Assembly: GCA_947496705.1 (NCBI GenBank)
Contig: CANMDW010000001.1
Span: 62,001-126,000, forward strand
Source: an uncultured Aquimarina sp.
GTDB lineage: Bacteria; Bacteroidota; Bacteroidia; Flavobacteriales; Flavobacteriaceae
DNA: 64,000 nt
Direction of reading: 5' to 3'
Below are positions 45,931 to 53,784 of this stretch, piece by piece; the first letter of the stretch is position 1; every line of letters starts with the position of its first letter. The translations under genes and the position numbers were made by a program. Below the pieces are notes generated by a model that saw only the letters and a program-made list of their open reading frames with translations, searched no databases and was not told where the DNA came from.

Positions 45931-46004
45931 GGTCCCATAGCTCAGCTGGTTAGAGCACCTGACTCATAATCAGGGGGTCCTTGGTTCGAGCCCAAGTGGG
46001 ACCA
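45931..46004 (+). tRNA. tRNA with anticodon CAT (Met elongator, or Ile2)
   Basis: A complete cloverleaf of 74 nt: acceptor GGTCCCA/TGGGACC, D-arm GCTC...GAGC, anticodon arm CCTGA-CTCATAA-TCAGG with anticodon CAT, T-arm CTTGG-TTCGAGC-CCAAG, discriminator A. CCA is not encoded. The CAT anticodon fits elongator tRNA-Met; a tRNA-Ile2 whose C34 is changed to lysidine has the same anticodon and cannot be excluded. The G1-C72 pair argues against an initiator tRNA. Confidence 0.95.
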
Positions 46005-46015
46005 CTTTGTAAATC

Positions 46016-46052
46016 AAAGAGTTACGATAACAAGAATCGTAACTCTTTTTGG
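46016..46052 (+). terminator. terminator after the tRNA
   Basis: A 13-bp stem (AAAGAGTTACGAT 46016-46028 with 46036-46048) and 7-base loop, followed by TT and GG; the T-run is within the stem end. Confidence 0.75.
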
Positions 46053-46174
46053 TTTTAGACAATTCTGTAATAATTTGCTCGGTTTTGGTGGTTTGAAATG
46101 AATTAATAAGTACTTCCCCAGACGATACCACTAATAATCGGGTAATTACAATAAGATTAAAAAATCTGTTACCA

Positions 46175-46756
46175 TTACAAATTTCTTCCTGCTAGCCATT
46201 TCATTACTCGATAATATGTTGTTTTAGAAAAACCAAATTCCTGGCAAATCTCACCTATATTTAATACAGGATTGTTTTCTATGTGTCTTTTAACTTCTAT
46301 CGCTTTTTGGATGGATTCACTTCTAGGTCTTTTTGGCCTGCCGGATTTTTCTTTGTCTGTATGATATGGTTTTGTTTGAAGATCTTTTAAGTTAAAGACG
46401 ACATCTTCATCTTGTAGAAGCTCCATCCCTTTTTTGCTTCGTAGTACTCTAAAGGTTAATGAAGTAATTACATTTTCCTCATATTCCTGGATGTAATTAT
46501 AAACAAAAATGGATACTTCATGTTTTTTATAGTCTTGCACTAATACCTTATCCCCTATAAGCTCAAGAATATTATTTTTATCCCTGCTTATAAAATCGGT
46601 AGCCATGGTTTCTTTTATGTCTTTTGCGATTGATTTTAAGTACTTTTCACTATCCAACCAGTTCTTTCTGGCAAGGGACTCTGCTAGTTCATCTATTTCA
46701 TCTTTTGTGGCAAGACGTAGTTGGAAATTGTATTTATTTTTGAGATTGTTAATCAT
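46175..46756 (-). CDS. helix-turn-helix protein, unknown function
   Basis: This 193-residue protein is not recognised as a named family. Residues 1-125 are helical and charged. A basic linker (SGRPKRPRS, about 138-147) leads to a C-terminal helix-turn-helix (INIGEICQEFGFSK-type, about 165-190) like that of resolvase or transposase DNA-binding domains. It lies 38 bases after the Fic gene on the same strand and next to the tRNA, so it may be the partner or regulator of Fic in an accessory unit. Confidence 0.6.
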   Translation of the reverse strand: MINNLKNKYNFQLRLATKDEIDELAESLARKNWLDSEKYLKSIAKDIKETMATDFISRDKNNILELIGDKVLVQDYKKHEVSIFVYNYIQEYEENVITSLTFRVLRSKKGMELLQDEDVVFNLKDLQTKPYHTDKEKSGRPKRPRSESIQKAIEVKRHIENNPVLNIGEICQEFGFSKTTYYRVMKWLAGRNL

Positions 46757-46794
46757 CGTTTTGGTTTATTTTACTCTTAATCATTATTTTTTGA

Positions 46795-47865
46795 TTACCT
46801 CTTTTTAGTAAGTGTATCGATTAACAAAGGATTGATATAATAATTACTCTTTCCTAATTTATGTTTATGAATAATAGTATCATTAGCAAGTTTGTTTAAA
46901 TAATTTGAGGCAGTGATACGACTTATTTTTAGATCCTCCACCAAGAATTCGATTTTGGTATATGGTAATTTAAAAAGATGATTCAATAACTCTTGACTAT
47001 AAAATTTGTAATTATCCCTGAGTGTATTTTTCATGTGCATCATATCACGTTTTATATCATTAATAATATCTATAGTATATAATGCAGTTTCTTCAACCGC
47101 TTTTATCATAAACAAAATCCAAGATTCCCAATTATTCTGATCACGGACCTCCTGTAATAATCGATAATAATCTCCTTTATGTTGAATAATATATATGCTT
47201 AGATATAAAATAGGAATATCCAATAGTTCTTGCAGTACTAAATAAAGGATATTAATAATTCTTCCCGCACGGCCATTTCCATCGTAAAAAGGGTGTATGC
47301 TTTCAAACTGGAAATGAATAATTGCCATTTTTACGATTGGATCATAATCCACTAATTCATTGTCATTAATAAACTCCTCTAGATTCTGCATTAACTTTTT
47401 TATCTCATCAATACTTTGTGGAGGTTCGTATACAATCTCTCCTGTTTTCTGATTTTTAAGATTGGTGCCTGGTAATTTTCTAAAACCTGCGCTGTTCTTC
47501 TCTAAAATTTCCTGAATTTCAATAATACTATTGCTACTAAGTATTTTTTTATGCGATACTATATCAAACCCACGTTTAAGTGCCAAGCTATAGTTTTGAA
47601 CCTCTTTAGCTGCTGGAGAGATAAACCCTTCAAAACCTAATGAACTTTTGTATAACTCATCATGTGTAGTAACAATATTTTCTACCTCAGAACTATCTTT
47701 TGCTTCTTGAAATGTTAATGTATTAATTAGTATCTCTTGTCTTGGTATTGATTGGGCAACTCCTTTGAGTTCTGCAAGTGCACGATGTGCAGCAGAAAGA
47801 TTCTTAAGTACTCTTTTGGTTTCTGGATCTTCCTCATATGGAAGATTTGAAGGTTTCCAACTCAT
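46795..47865 (-). CDS. Fic family protein, class II, with C-terminal winged helix
   Basis: This 356-residue protein carries the complete Fic motif HPFYDGNGRAGR (191-202), so it should transfer AMP from ATP to a target protein. An inhibitory motif SSEVEN (58-63, pattern S-x3-E-N) precedes it, placing it in class II with a built-in inhibitory helix. The C-terminus (about 300-356) looks like a winged helix (KIEFLVEDLKISRITASNYL), which suggests DNA binding and self-regulation. Targets are unknown. The upstream region has two identical operator-like inverted repeats. Confidence 0.92.
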   Translation of the reverse strand: MSWKPSNLPYEEDPETKRVLKNLSAAHRALAELKGVAQSIPRQEILINTLTFQEAKDSSEVENIVTTHDELYKSSLGFEGFISPAAKEVQNYSLALKRGFDIVSHKKILSSNSIIEIQEILEKNSAGFRKLPGTNLKNQKTGEIVYEPPQSIDEIKKLMQNLEEFINDNELVDYDPIVKMAIIHFQFESIHPFYDGNGRAGRIINILYLVLQELLDIPILYLSIYIIQHKGDYYRLLQEVRDQNNWESWILFMIKAVEETALYTIDIINDIKRDMMHMKNTLRDNYKFYSQELLNHLFKLPYTKIEFLVEDLKISRITASNYLNKLANDTIIHKHKLGKSNYYINPLLIDTLTKKR

Positions 47866-47904
47866 GAAAACAATTTATAAATTTCTTTATACGTTCAATA
47901 TTTT

Positions 47905-47973
47905 ATATAAAGATAATTGGATTTTCTTTATATGTCATTGATTTTGTGTAAAGAAATTTGGATTTTCTTTACA
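47905..47973 (-). promoter_or_regulatory. double operator-like inverted repeat upstream of fic
   Basis: Two inverted repeats of the same design: ATATAAAGA-N11-TCTTTATAT (47905-47933) and TGTAAAGA-N11-TCTTTACA (47947-47973). The spacers are nearly identical (TAATTGGATTT and AATTTGGATTT) and the centres lie 41 bases apart, about four helical turns. A half site TTCTTTATA is at 47883-47891. The site is 40-110 bases before the fic start, a likely binding site for the Fic winged helix or the neighbouring HTH protein. Confidence 0.55.
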
Positions 47974-48009
47974 TGAAAACAAAATTAAATAGATCTACCT
48001 TCCAAAAAC

Positions 48010-48654
48010 TCATTTCAACACTCCTTTTTTCCTCTCTAACACTACTGTAAACAAACTATCAGCCTGAGATCCATGGTTATGAAATTTGGTCTCTGCCACG
48101 GCACGTTTCCTCCGAAAGAGGTTGGGGGATTTACCAGGTTTTTTGTAGTAGTAAAAAATATCAAAGTTATGGGTGATTTTGTAGTTGACCATTAAGGAGT
48201 CCAACTCAGGAAGGTATATACCATCAAAATCGAGATCCGGATTATGGATTGAGAATTTCTTGGCTGATAAGGATTTTAGTTCATTGATTATGTACACTGT
48301 ATCTTTTCCTTTGATCTTAAACTTTTCCTCTGTCGATGATTTTACTGCAGAATAACTGATCAGGTTGCGCCTTAGATTACCCACTTCTTTCTTGAGCATC
48401 TGCAGGAGCTCTTCATTCATTACTAATTTTACATTGCTGGCATTGATCTCGGCAATTTCTGCTCTGGCTCTGCTTTTACCTGCTGCATCCTTCCATTTTT
48501 CTATTTCCTGGAATTGTGTATTTTGGATCTCCTTAAAATTATTTACTTTCTGCCGTTCTTTTCTCCAGGATAAAAAAAGAATTCCCAAAGCGATAACTAA
48601 CACTATGGGTAGTAATTTCCAGATCATTTTTAAAAGGTTTGTATAATATATCAC
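48010..48654 (-). CDS. membrane coiled-coil protein, possibly phage-derived
   Basis: This protein has one N-terminal TM helix (about 13-30), a coiled coil (about 31-105) and a mixed C-terminal domain with a basic FRRKRA stretch. A short single-TM coiled-coil protein like this is often found in prophage or mobile clusters, but no family name is certain. The GTG at 48654 overlaps the stop of the broken ATPase frame (GTGTGA), a coupling arrangement; the ATG at 48627 (MIWKLLPIVL) is the other possible start. Its position downstream of a phage-type ATPase remnant supports a common origin. Confidence 0.55.
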   Translation of the reverse strand: MIYYTNLLKMIWKLLPIVLVIALGILFLSWRKERQKVNNFKEIQNTQFQEIEKWKDAAGKSRARAEIAEINASNVKLVMNEELLQMLKKEVGNLRRNLISYSAVKSSTEEKFKIKGKDTVYIINELKSLSAKKFSIHNPDLDFDGIYLPELDSLMVNYKITHNFDIFYYYKKPGKSPNLFRRKRAVAETKFHNHGSQADSLFTVVLERKKGVLK

Positions 48655-48989
48655 ACTTCTACTTTTGAGTTTTCTACAGTTGATTCTGAAATATCCTCTG
48701 CAGCGCCTATAATGTTTTTATTGAAAATACTATACTTAATTCCTGTAATGCCATACCGATTCTTGGTAGTCACTGCATAATTATTCTTAAAAGTATCATT
48801 AACCTTAACTACCTCAATATTAACCCCTGCATCAAAAAGGGGAGCGGTTCCTCCTCTTATAGTTTTTTGAGTAGTACGCTGGAAAATGACAATGAATATC
48901 GTATTTGGATGTTGTTTACGAAGGCGATCAAAATTCTGTGAAGGCAGACCTGTTTTGTTTCAACTATCAATAATGATTACATCAAAGCT
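48651..48989 (-). pseudogene. remnant of a RecA-fold ATPase gene
   Basis: The minus strand encodes about 110 residues with the Walker B-like strand FDVIIIDS, then a TGA where Trp or another residue is expected, then a continuous frame with IFIVIFQRTTQKTIRGGT, FDAGVNIEVVKVND and KNRYGITGIKYSIF. This is the pattern of the C-terminal half of RecA/RadA/DnaB-like ATPases common in phages and mobile elements. The N-terminal half with Walker A is absent: upstream of 48989 stops appear at once. The gene is therefore truncated and interrupted. Confidence 0.6.
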
Positions 48990-49036
48990 TTATATAAAAA
49001 AATATCTGTCAGTTTTAATACAATCCAGTATACATC

Positions 49037-51334
49037 TTAGTTTTTTATATCTGTATTTTCGATAGATTTTTCCTTATACCTGTCATTAAACGAATCTCCA
49101 AAATTATAAGATAGACTAATAGAAACATTAGAATAGTTGCTGGTGATGTTGGTTATTTGATTTAAATTATCGTTATCGATTACAGTTTTCATTTTTGAAT
49201 TTAATTTGAATATGTCTGAATAATCCAGGCTAACGGTTATTTTATCTTTAAACATGTTTGTCGAGGCAGACAACGACGTAAAAGGAAAGTTTGTAGTTCT
49301 TGAGATGAAATCATATTTTGGATTGTTGGTAGAACCAAAGAAACTTACGTATAATTTATCTTTAAATAGGTTGGTCGACAAGAATACGTTTCCGTAGAAT
49401 GTCGCTCCCGAATTTATTGCTCCCTGACTTTCAAACTTATCATACCGAAGGCCAACATTTATATTTGTTCTCAGGATTTTAAAAAAAGTGGTGTTATACC
49501 CTAATGTAACTCCGTACTTATTCACGTTACCGATATTATCTTTGGAGTAAACTAAAAAACCTCCCCTCTGAGATATCGATTGTAAAATGGCATTATCAAT
49601 ATTTTCAAAATATGCTTTTGCCGATAAATACCCTCTATTTTTAAGAGATTTACCATATCTTAAGGAGTAGTTATTTTGTGTTTGAGGAAGTAAATTTTCA
49701 TTCCCTCTTTCGATTATTCCAGGATTAAGCAAGATTTCATTATCATTTAAATCGTATGAATTAGGACGCCTTATCCTTCTAGAAAATGAGGTTTCTATAT
49801 TCGATTTTTTTGTGATTTTATGTTTAAGGCTTAATGAAGGTAAAAAATAATATAGGGTTTGATTCAAAGCCTCATTCTTATTATTTGTGTATTCATAATA
49901 TAGTGACGAAAACAAAGAAAATCTCTTATTGAAAGAAAATGAAAAATCAGAAAAAAGGCTTGCAATATGTTGACTTAAAGAAAACGGATCATTACCAAAC
50001 GAAAATTTTCGGTTAATGTATTTGGTTCCTAATTCTAATTTTACCTTCTTATTCAGGATTTCTACGGTGGGGATTTCATAGGTTATTTCTCCTGAAAATT
50101 CTTCCATTTTAGATTCGGTTTCCAAAGCTCCTTGCAGCATATCATTCTCTGTGATCTGGTAAGAGTCCTTTCTTATATAGGTCAAATATCTGCTCTTTAC
50201 ATATAAAAGGTTATTTTCAATCTTTTTTTCATAGACTCCGTTTATAGCAAAACGATCATAACTGTTTGTTTTATCGTTTGAGAATACCGCCGGATTTGAA
50301 GAATTGGTGGTAAAGCTCCCATTAAATATTCCTTCTACACTATTATTTAAATAAGAGCTATTTAAAAATATATTGTTGTTTTCAGAAAGTTCGTATTTCA
50401 TTTTTAAACTACCCCATTTTTGTACGACTTTTGGTTCTCTGAAACTCTCCTGGATATAACTTTCTCCATTTTCCAATACCCTTTTGAAGTCAAGGTTTAC
50501 CTTTTGTTTGTTGTCTAGATGAGTGAAATCTCCTTTTATAATAAATTTGTTGGTTTTGAGAATTAATTGAGGGGCATAGGTAGTATAATCTAAGAGTATC
50601 CCTTTGCCAGCCATAAGAGATCCTTTATAATATAGTTTTTCGCGTTTCTTCGTGATGATATTTATGATGCCTCCTGTAAACTCAGAACCATATCTGGCAG
50701 ATGGATTATACAAAACCTCTACTTTTTCCATTTCTGAAACATCTATTGTTTCGAGATCCATCAAAGACATCTCTAATCCGTCTATATAGACTCTGGCATC
50801 TCTATCTCCTTCAATAGAGATTCCTTTGGCTTTATTATAAGACAAGCTGGGTACAGCATTTAGAACATACGATGCTTTTGTGTTTTTAATAAAGTCTTTC
50901 TTTTGTATCTGATATGTTAATTTATTGACCTCTCTTATTATGGTTTTGTTATTATCTGTAATAACAACTTCATCCAATTTTTGAATATCTTCCTTTAGGT
51001 GAATGTCGATAGTCAAAGAATTTTTTCCTTTCAATGAGTATAATCTTTTATAAGGAAGGTATCCAAAATATGAGGATTCGACCATAATAGAATCTTCTTC
51101 TTTCTTTAATTTAATAGCTTCAAAAACAAATACTCCATTTTGATTGGTGATTCTTGAAATTTTTTTTGCTCCAGATACAATAGTCACCACAGCTGCTTCT
51201 CTGGCAACACTATCCAAAAGCACTTTTCCTGAGATTCTTATTTCTTTTTCCTGAGAAAAACTAAAGTTGAAAAATATAATAGAGATCAAAAAAACAAGAA
51301 TTCTCATAAAGTATTTATTATTTGGTTGAAACAA
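49037..51334 (-). CDS. outer-membrane beta-barrel receptor (OMP_b-brl_3 type)
   Basis: This 765-residue protein has a signal peptide (after MFQPNNKYF, hydrophobic MRILVFLISIIFFNFSFSQ), a CarboxypepD_reg-like domain (about 30-115), a plug-like region (KLDEVVITDNNKTIIREVN and the SPSARYGSEFTGGIINI-type segment) and a large C-terminal barrel. It looks like the OMP_b-brl_3 branch of TonB-dependent-type receptors. The start is either M1 (51334) or the ATG at residue 10 (51307), which gives a cleaner signal. The gene is downstream of an exported Cys peptide gene on the same strand, so it may take up or export that peptide. Confidence 0.88.
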   Translation of the reverse strand: MFQPNNKYFMRILVFLISIIFFNFSFSQEKEIRISGKVLLDSVAREAAVVTIVSGAKKISRITNQNGVFVFEAIKLKKEEDSIMVESSYFGYLPYKRLYSLKGKNSLTIDIHLKEDIQKLDEVVITDNNKTIIREVNKLTYQIQKKDFIKNTKASYVLNAVPSLSYNKAKGISIEGDRDARVYIDGLEMSLMDLETIDVSEMEKVEVLYNPSARYGSEFTGGIINIITKKREKLYYKGSLMAGKGILLDYTTYAPQLILKTNKFIIKGDFTHLDNKQKVNLDFKRVLENGESYIQESFREPKVVQKWGSLKMKYELSENNNIFLNSSYLNNSVEGIFNGSFTTNSSNPAVFSNDKTNSYDRFAINGVYEKKIENNLLYVKSRYLTYIRKDSYQITENDMLQGALETESKMEEFSGEITYEIPTVEILNKKVKLELGTKYINRKFSFGNDPFSLSQHIASLFSDFSFSFNKRFSLFSSLYYEYTNNKNEALNQTLYYFLPSLSLKHKITKKSNIETSFSRRIRRPNSYDLNDNEILLNPGIIERGNENLLPQTQNNYSLRYGKSLKNRGYLSAKAYFENIDNAILQSISQRGGFLVYSKDNIGNVNKYGVTLGYNTTFFKILRTNINVGLRYDKFESQGAINSGATFYGNVFLSTNLFKDKLYVSFFGSTNNPKYDFISRTTNFPFTSLSASTNMFKDKITVSLDYSDIFKLNSKMKTVIDNDNLNQITNITSNYSNVSISLSYNFGDSFNDRYKEKSIENTDIKN

Positions 51335-51482
51335 ATATTAAATTTTTCCTTGTTCCGCAAATTGATAAGTATTCAGTGCTGCTATGCATTGTATTTTTGG
51401 TATTGTTGTTTTATTACTCTTATAAAATAAAGTAGTGAGCTTTCAGAAATACATCAAAATACTCACTACTTTACTAATTAGA

Positions 51483-51698
51483 TTAATTTAAAGCATCATC
51501 TGAATCAGAATCTCCTTCTTTCCATTTACCTATAAGACGAGTGCCTTCAGAAGTAATTCCACATGCACCACTTCCTTCACATCCGCCAAAAAAAGCGGCA
51601 TCCACAGAAGAATTTGAAGCCTTTGCTTCGTCAACAGATCCTATTGTTGCCAATGCCAATCCAGCTACTACCGGAATAATTTTTAAATAATTTTTCAT
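51483..51698 (-). CDS. small exported Cys peptide
   Basis: This 71-residue protein has a signal peptide (MKNYLKIIPVVAGLALATIG, likely cut after EAKA) and a mature part of about 43 residues with two cysteines (C40 and C46 in GGCEGSGACG) and an acidic tail GDSDSDDALN. The family is not firmly recognised; it resembles the small NVEALA- and DUF6520-like exported peptides of Bacteroidota. It lies between the receptor gene and the propeller-like / MauE genes, all on one strand. A redox-active or modified peptide is possible. Confidence 0.7.
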   Translation of the reverse strand: MKNYLKIIPVVAGLALATIGSVDEAKASNSSVDAAFFGGCEGSGACGITSEGTRLIGKWKEGDSDSDDALN

Positions 51699-51824
51699 TT
51701 TTAAATAATTTTAGATTAAACAAAATATATAATTATACAGCTGAAATAATTCGAAATTGATAACTAGCTCTTCTAAAAAACCTGAAGATTACATATCTTC
51801 TAAGGCGCTAATTTTAAAGAAAAA

Positions 51825-52880
51825 CTATTCTAATGTATAGGCCTGATAAAAATTATCAAACCCCAAAACAAAGTTGTTTTTTGATTCCTGATATAAGAAT
51901 CGTATATCACTCGATCTCTTTGCATTAAAATCAAGTTTGTAACTAGAAGTATATTTCCCGTTTTTGAGGCTATATCTGTCTACCATAATATATTTTAGAT
52001 TACCTGGCCTGCATGAAAAAACATAGATGTTGTCTCCATTAATTAATGATGCAGTATTGGAGTAAAATGTAGCCCCTCTTTTGTAGGTGTATAATCCATT
52101 AAAAAAAGTAATCCCGGGCAATTTAACCTTATCGATGGTTTCAATTTCTTTATGAAAATTCCCCAAATTATTGAATGTTAAAACTTTACCATACTTATCA
52201 AATGGATACATAACATGGGTATCTGTTTTGATAAACTGTCCGCTATATTTAAGAGAATTTTCGAGAGCCTCGTCTTCATTGCTCGTTGCCAGCTCTTTTT
52301 CTATTTTTCCCATACAGTTACTATGTATATCAATAGTAAAAAATGAAAAACTATTCTTTGAGGTATTCACATCTGCGATATTGCCCAAACAAATGGCTTT
52401 ACCATTATCCAGCGGAAGCAGATCAAAAATTTTAGTGTTTTCTATACTAATATCCCGGGTATGTCTGGAGTTTATGTCGAATTCAAATACATCAAGTTTT
52501 TTTCTGTAATAGATCTTTTTCTTAGAAGCGTAAAGTATCGATATTTGATCGGGCAAAGGAACGTTGATTTTCGTTTCTTCAACCAGGGTTGTAGCGTTCA
52601 GAAAAACAAAAGTATAGTTTAATTTATCCCCAATATTGTATTTTTTAGTTACAAAAACGATCTGTTTATTGGATTTTATAGTGAACAAAAAGTTTGAGTA
52701 TTTGTTGTGATATGATTTTTTGACCGGTTTGATTTGTGTACTGGTATCAAACACTCTATTGTATTTGTTAAACACATTTTCATATTTTTTTTCCTTAGTA
52801 TCTGGTACGTTGAAGCTTTGAAACGCAAACACTGTAAAAACAGCAAAGAATACACTCTTTAAAAATTTTCTAAAGTCCAT
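51825..52880 (-). CDS. exported propeller-like protein (BF3164-like)
   Basis: This 351-residue protein has an N-terminal signal (MDFRKFLKSVFFAVFTVFAF) and a beta-rich body with repeated blades that end in short hydrophobic strands (for example KIFDLLPLDNGKAICLGNI, NNFVLGFDNFYQAYTLE at the C-terminus). The pattern resembles the BF3164-like / six-bladed propeller proteins that accompany small exported peptides in Bacteroidota. Its first 11 bases overlap the end of the MauE-like gene, so the two are translated together. Family call is tentative. Confidence 0.6.
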   Translation of the reverse strand: MDFRKFLKSVFFAVFTVFAFQSFNVPDTKEKKYENVFNKYNRVFDTSTQIKPVKKSYHNKYSNFLFTIKSNKQIVFVTKKYNIGDKLNYTFVFLNATTLVEETKINVPLPDQISILYASKKKIYYRKKLDVFEFDINSRHTRDISIENTKIFDLLPLDNGKAICLGNIADVNTSKNSFSFFTIDIHSNCMGKIEKELATSNEDEALENSLKYSGQFIKTDTHVMYPFDKYGKVLTFNNLGNFHKEIETIDKVKLPGITFFNGLYTYKRGATFYSNTASLINGDNIYVFSCRPGNLKYIMVDRYSLKNGKYTSSYKLDFNAKRSSDIRFLYQESKNNFVLGFDNFYQAYTLE

Positions 52881-53295
52881 GATTTTTTTTGATTATATGA
52901 TTAAAATAAATGACAGAAAGCGCTAACAGCAAAAAGATAATGTTGATTAGCATATGATATTTGAATTCTAATCCATTTAAAACTCCCCCGCAACCACACA
53001 CCTCGTAACGACCAAATTGATACAACAGCATAATATATATGCTGAATACCAGCATCGATATGGCAAAAAGAATAACTCCTGTTTTTTTTCTAAAAATCAG
53101 AAAGAAGATCACAATAAACTCAAGCAGAATTACCGCATACGGTATTATATTGATGAAGTATTCTGGAAAAACAGCCGTTCGTGCTATATTGAATTTAAAA
53201 GCATCCAGGTTTAATACCTTATAAAAACCAGTATAGGCAAAGAAAAGAATGAATATATATATCAGAAATGATTTAATTATTTGAGCATTACTCAT
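52870..53295 (-). CDS. MauE/DoxX-like membrane protein with CGCGG motif
   Basis: This 141-residue protein has four TM helices (about 8-26, 48-68, 72-92 and 113-133). A CGCGG motif (C100, C102) lies in the loop before the last helix. This matches the MauE/DoxX redox-associated family, whose members help disulfide formation or electron transfer in the periplasm. It is the first gene of the minus-strand set and is divergent from the TPR-AraC regulator. A role in oxidising the Cys peptides encoded nearby is inference. Confidence 0.8.
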   Translation of the reverse strand: MSNAQIIKSFLIYIFILFFAYTGFYKVLNLDAFKFNIARTAVFPEYFINIIPYAVILLEFIVIFFLIFRKKTGVILFAISMLVFSIYIMLLYQFGRYEVCGCGGVLNGLEFKYHMLINIIFLLLALSVIYFNHIIKKNHGL

Positions 53296-53374
53296 ATCGT
53301 ATAATTAATTATTATTGAATTCAAGATAAGTTCATTGTTATACATCATTATATTTTATCTGCAATAAAAATTTA

Positions 53375-53469
53375 AAAAATGAAGCCGAATCAAAAACCTG
53401 AACGTATCATGATCTACTCTTTGGTTTCCCGAAATTCACAACTATTATGTTATGTGGGCTTCATTTTTC
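53375..53469. repeat. inverted repeat AAAATGAAGCC ... GGCTTCATTTT in the divergent region
   Basis: Two arms of about 12 bp (near 53375-53387 and 53457-53469) are complementary, with about 70 bases between. They lie between the MauE-like gene and the regulator. The right arm with its T-run could act as a terminator or an operator; I cannot tell which. Confidence 0.35.
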
Positions 53470-53558
53470 ATCTTATCAAATATAAAGGCGAAAATTTCCG
53501 TAATGCAAAGGAAGGTGATGTAGATTCTGGAATTTGGAGTTTAAATTCCGGAAAATAA
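53379..53558 (+). CDS. short open frame of 59 codons, doubtful
   Basis: An ATG-to-stop frame starts MKPNQKPERIMIYSL and ends WSLNSGK. It shows no recognisable domain. It lies upstream of the regulator gene and overlaps the motif AAATTCCGGAA at its end. It may be a leader peptide or chance. Confidence 0.2.
   Translation: MKPNQKPERIMIYSLVSRNSQLLCYVGFIFHLIKYKGENFRNAKEGDVDSGIWSLNSGK
53543..53553. promoter_or_regulatory. AAATTCCGGAA motif upstream of the regulator gene
   Basis: An 11-base motif, part of the inverted repeat TTCTGGAATTT...AAATTCCGGAA (53525-53553). The identical 11-mer is found again at 55550-55560, before the double-glycine peptide gene. It is a candidate site for the AraC-type regulator. 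Confidence 0.4.
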
Positions 53559-53784
53559 ACTTCTTATTTTAACGGTAAGTAATTGTATATTAGCATATAG
53601 TTTTATTAACAACTATTATCGGCCAAAATGAACGAACTGCTATAGAAGTATGCTTAATTGATGTACTTATAACTTAATGCACATAACATTGATTTTTACA
53701 TTTAGTTTCGATATGCCATTCTGTCCTCTATCCTTTCAAGTTCTTAAAATGCAAATCAGATCGATATCTGTATTCATAATAAAG

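Noticed and set aside
47905..47973. Possible CRISPR-like repeats
   Set aside because: Only two copies, each an inverted repeat with a shared spacer; fits an operator pair. No CRISPR array was seen anywhere in the window.
45931..48990. att sites of an integrated element beside the tRNA
   Set aside because: No direct repeat of the tRNA 3' end was found downstream and there is no integrase gene, so an island boundary cannot be claimed.
53677..53784. N-terminal extension of the TPR-AraC regulator from 53677
   Set aside because: The extra 36 residues would precede a normal signal peptide; start at 53785 preferred.
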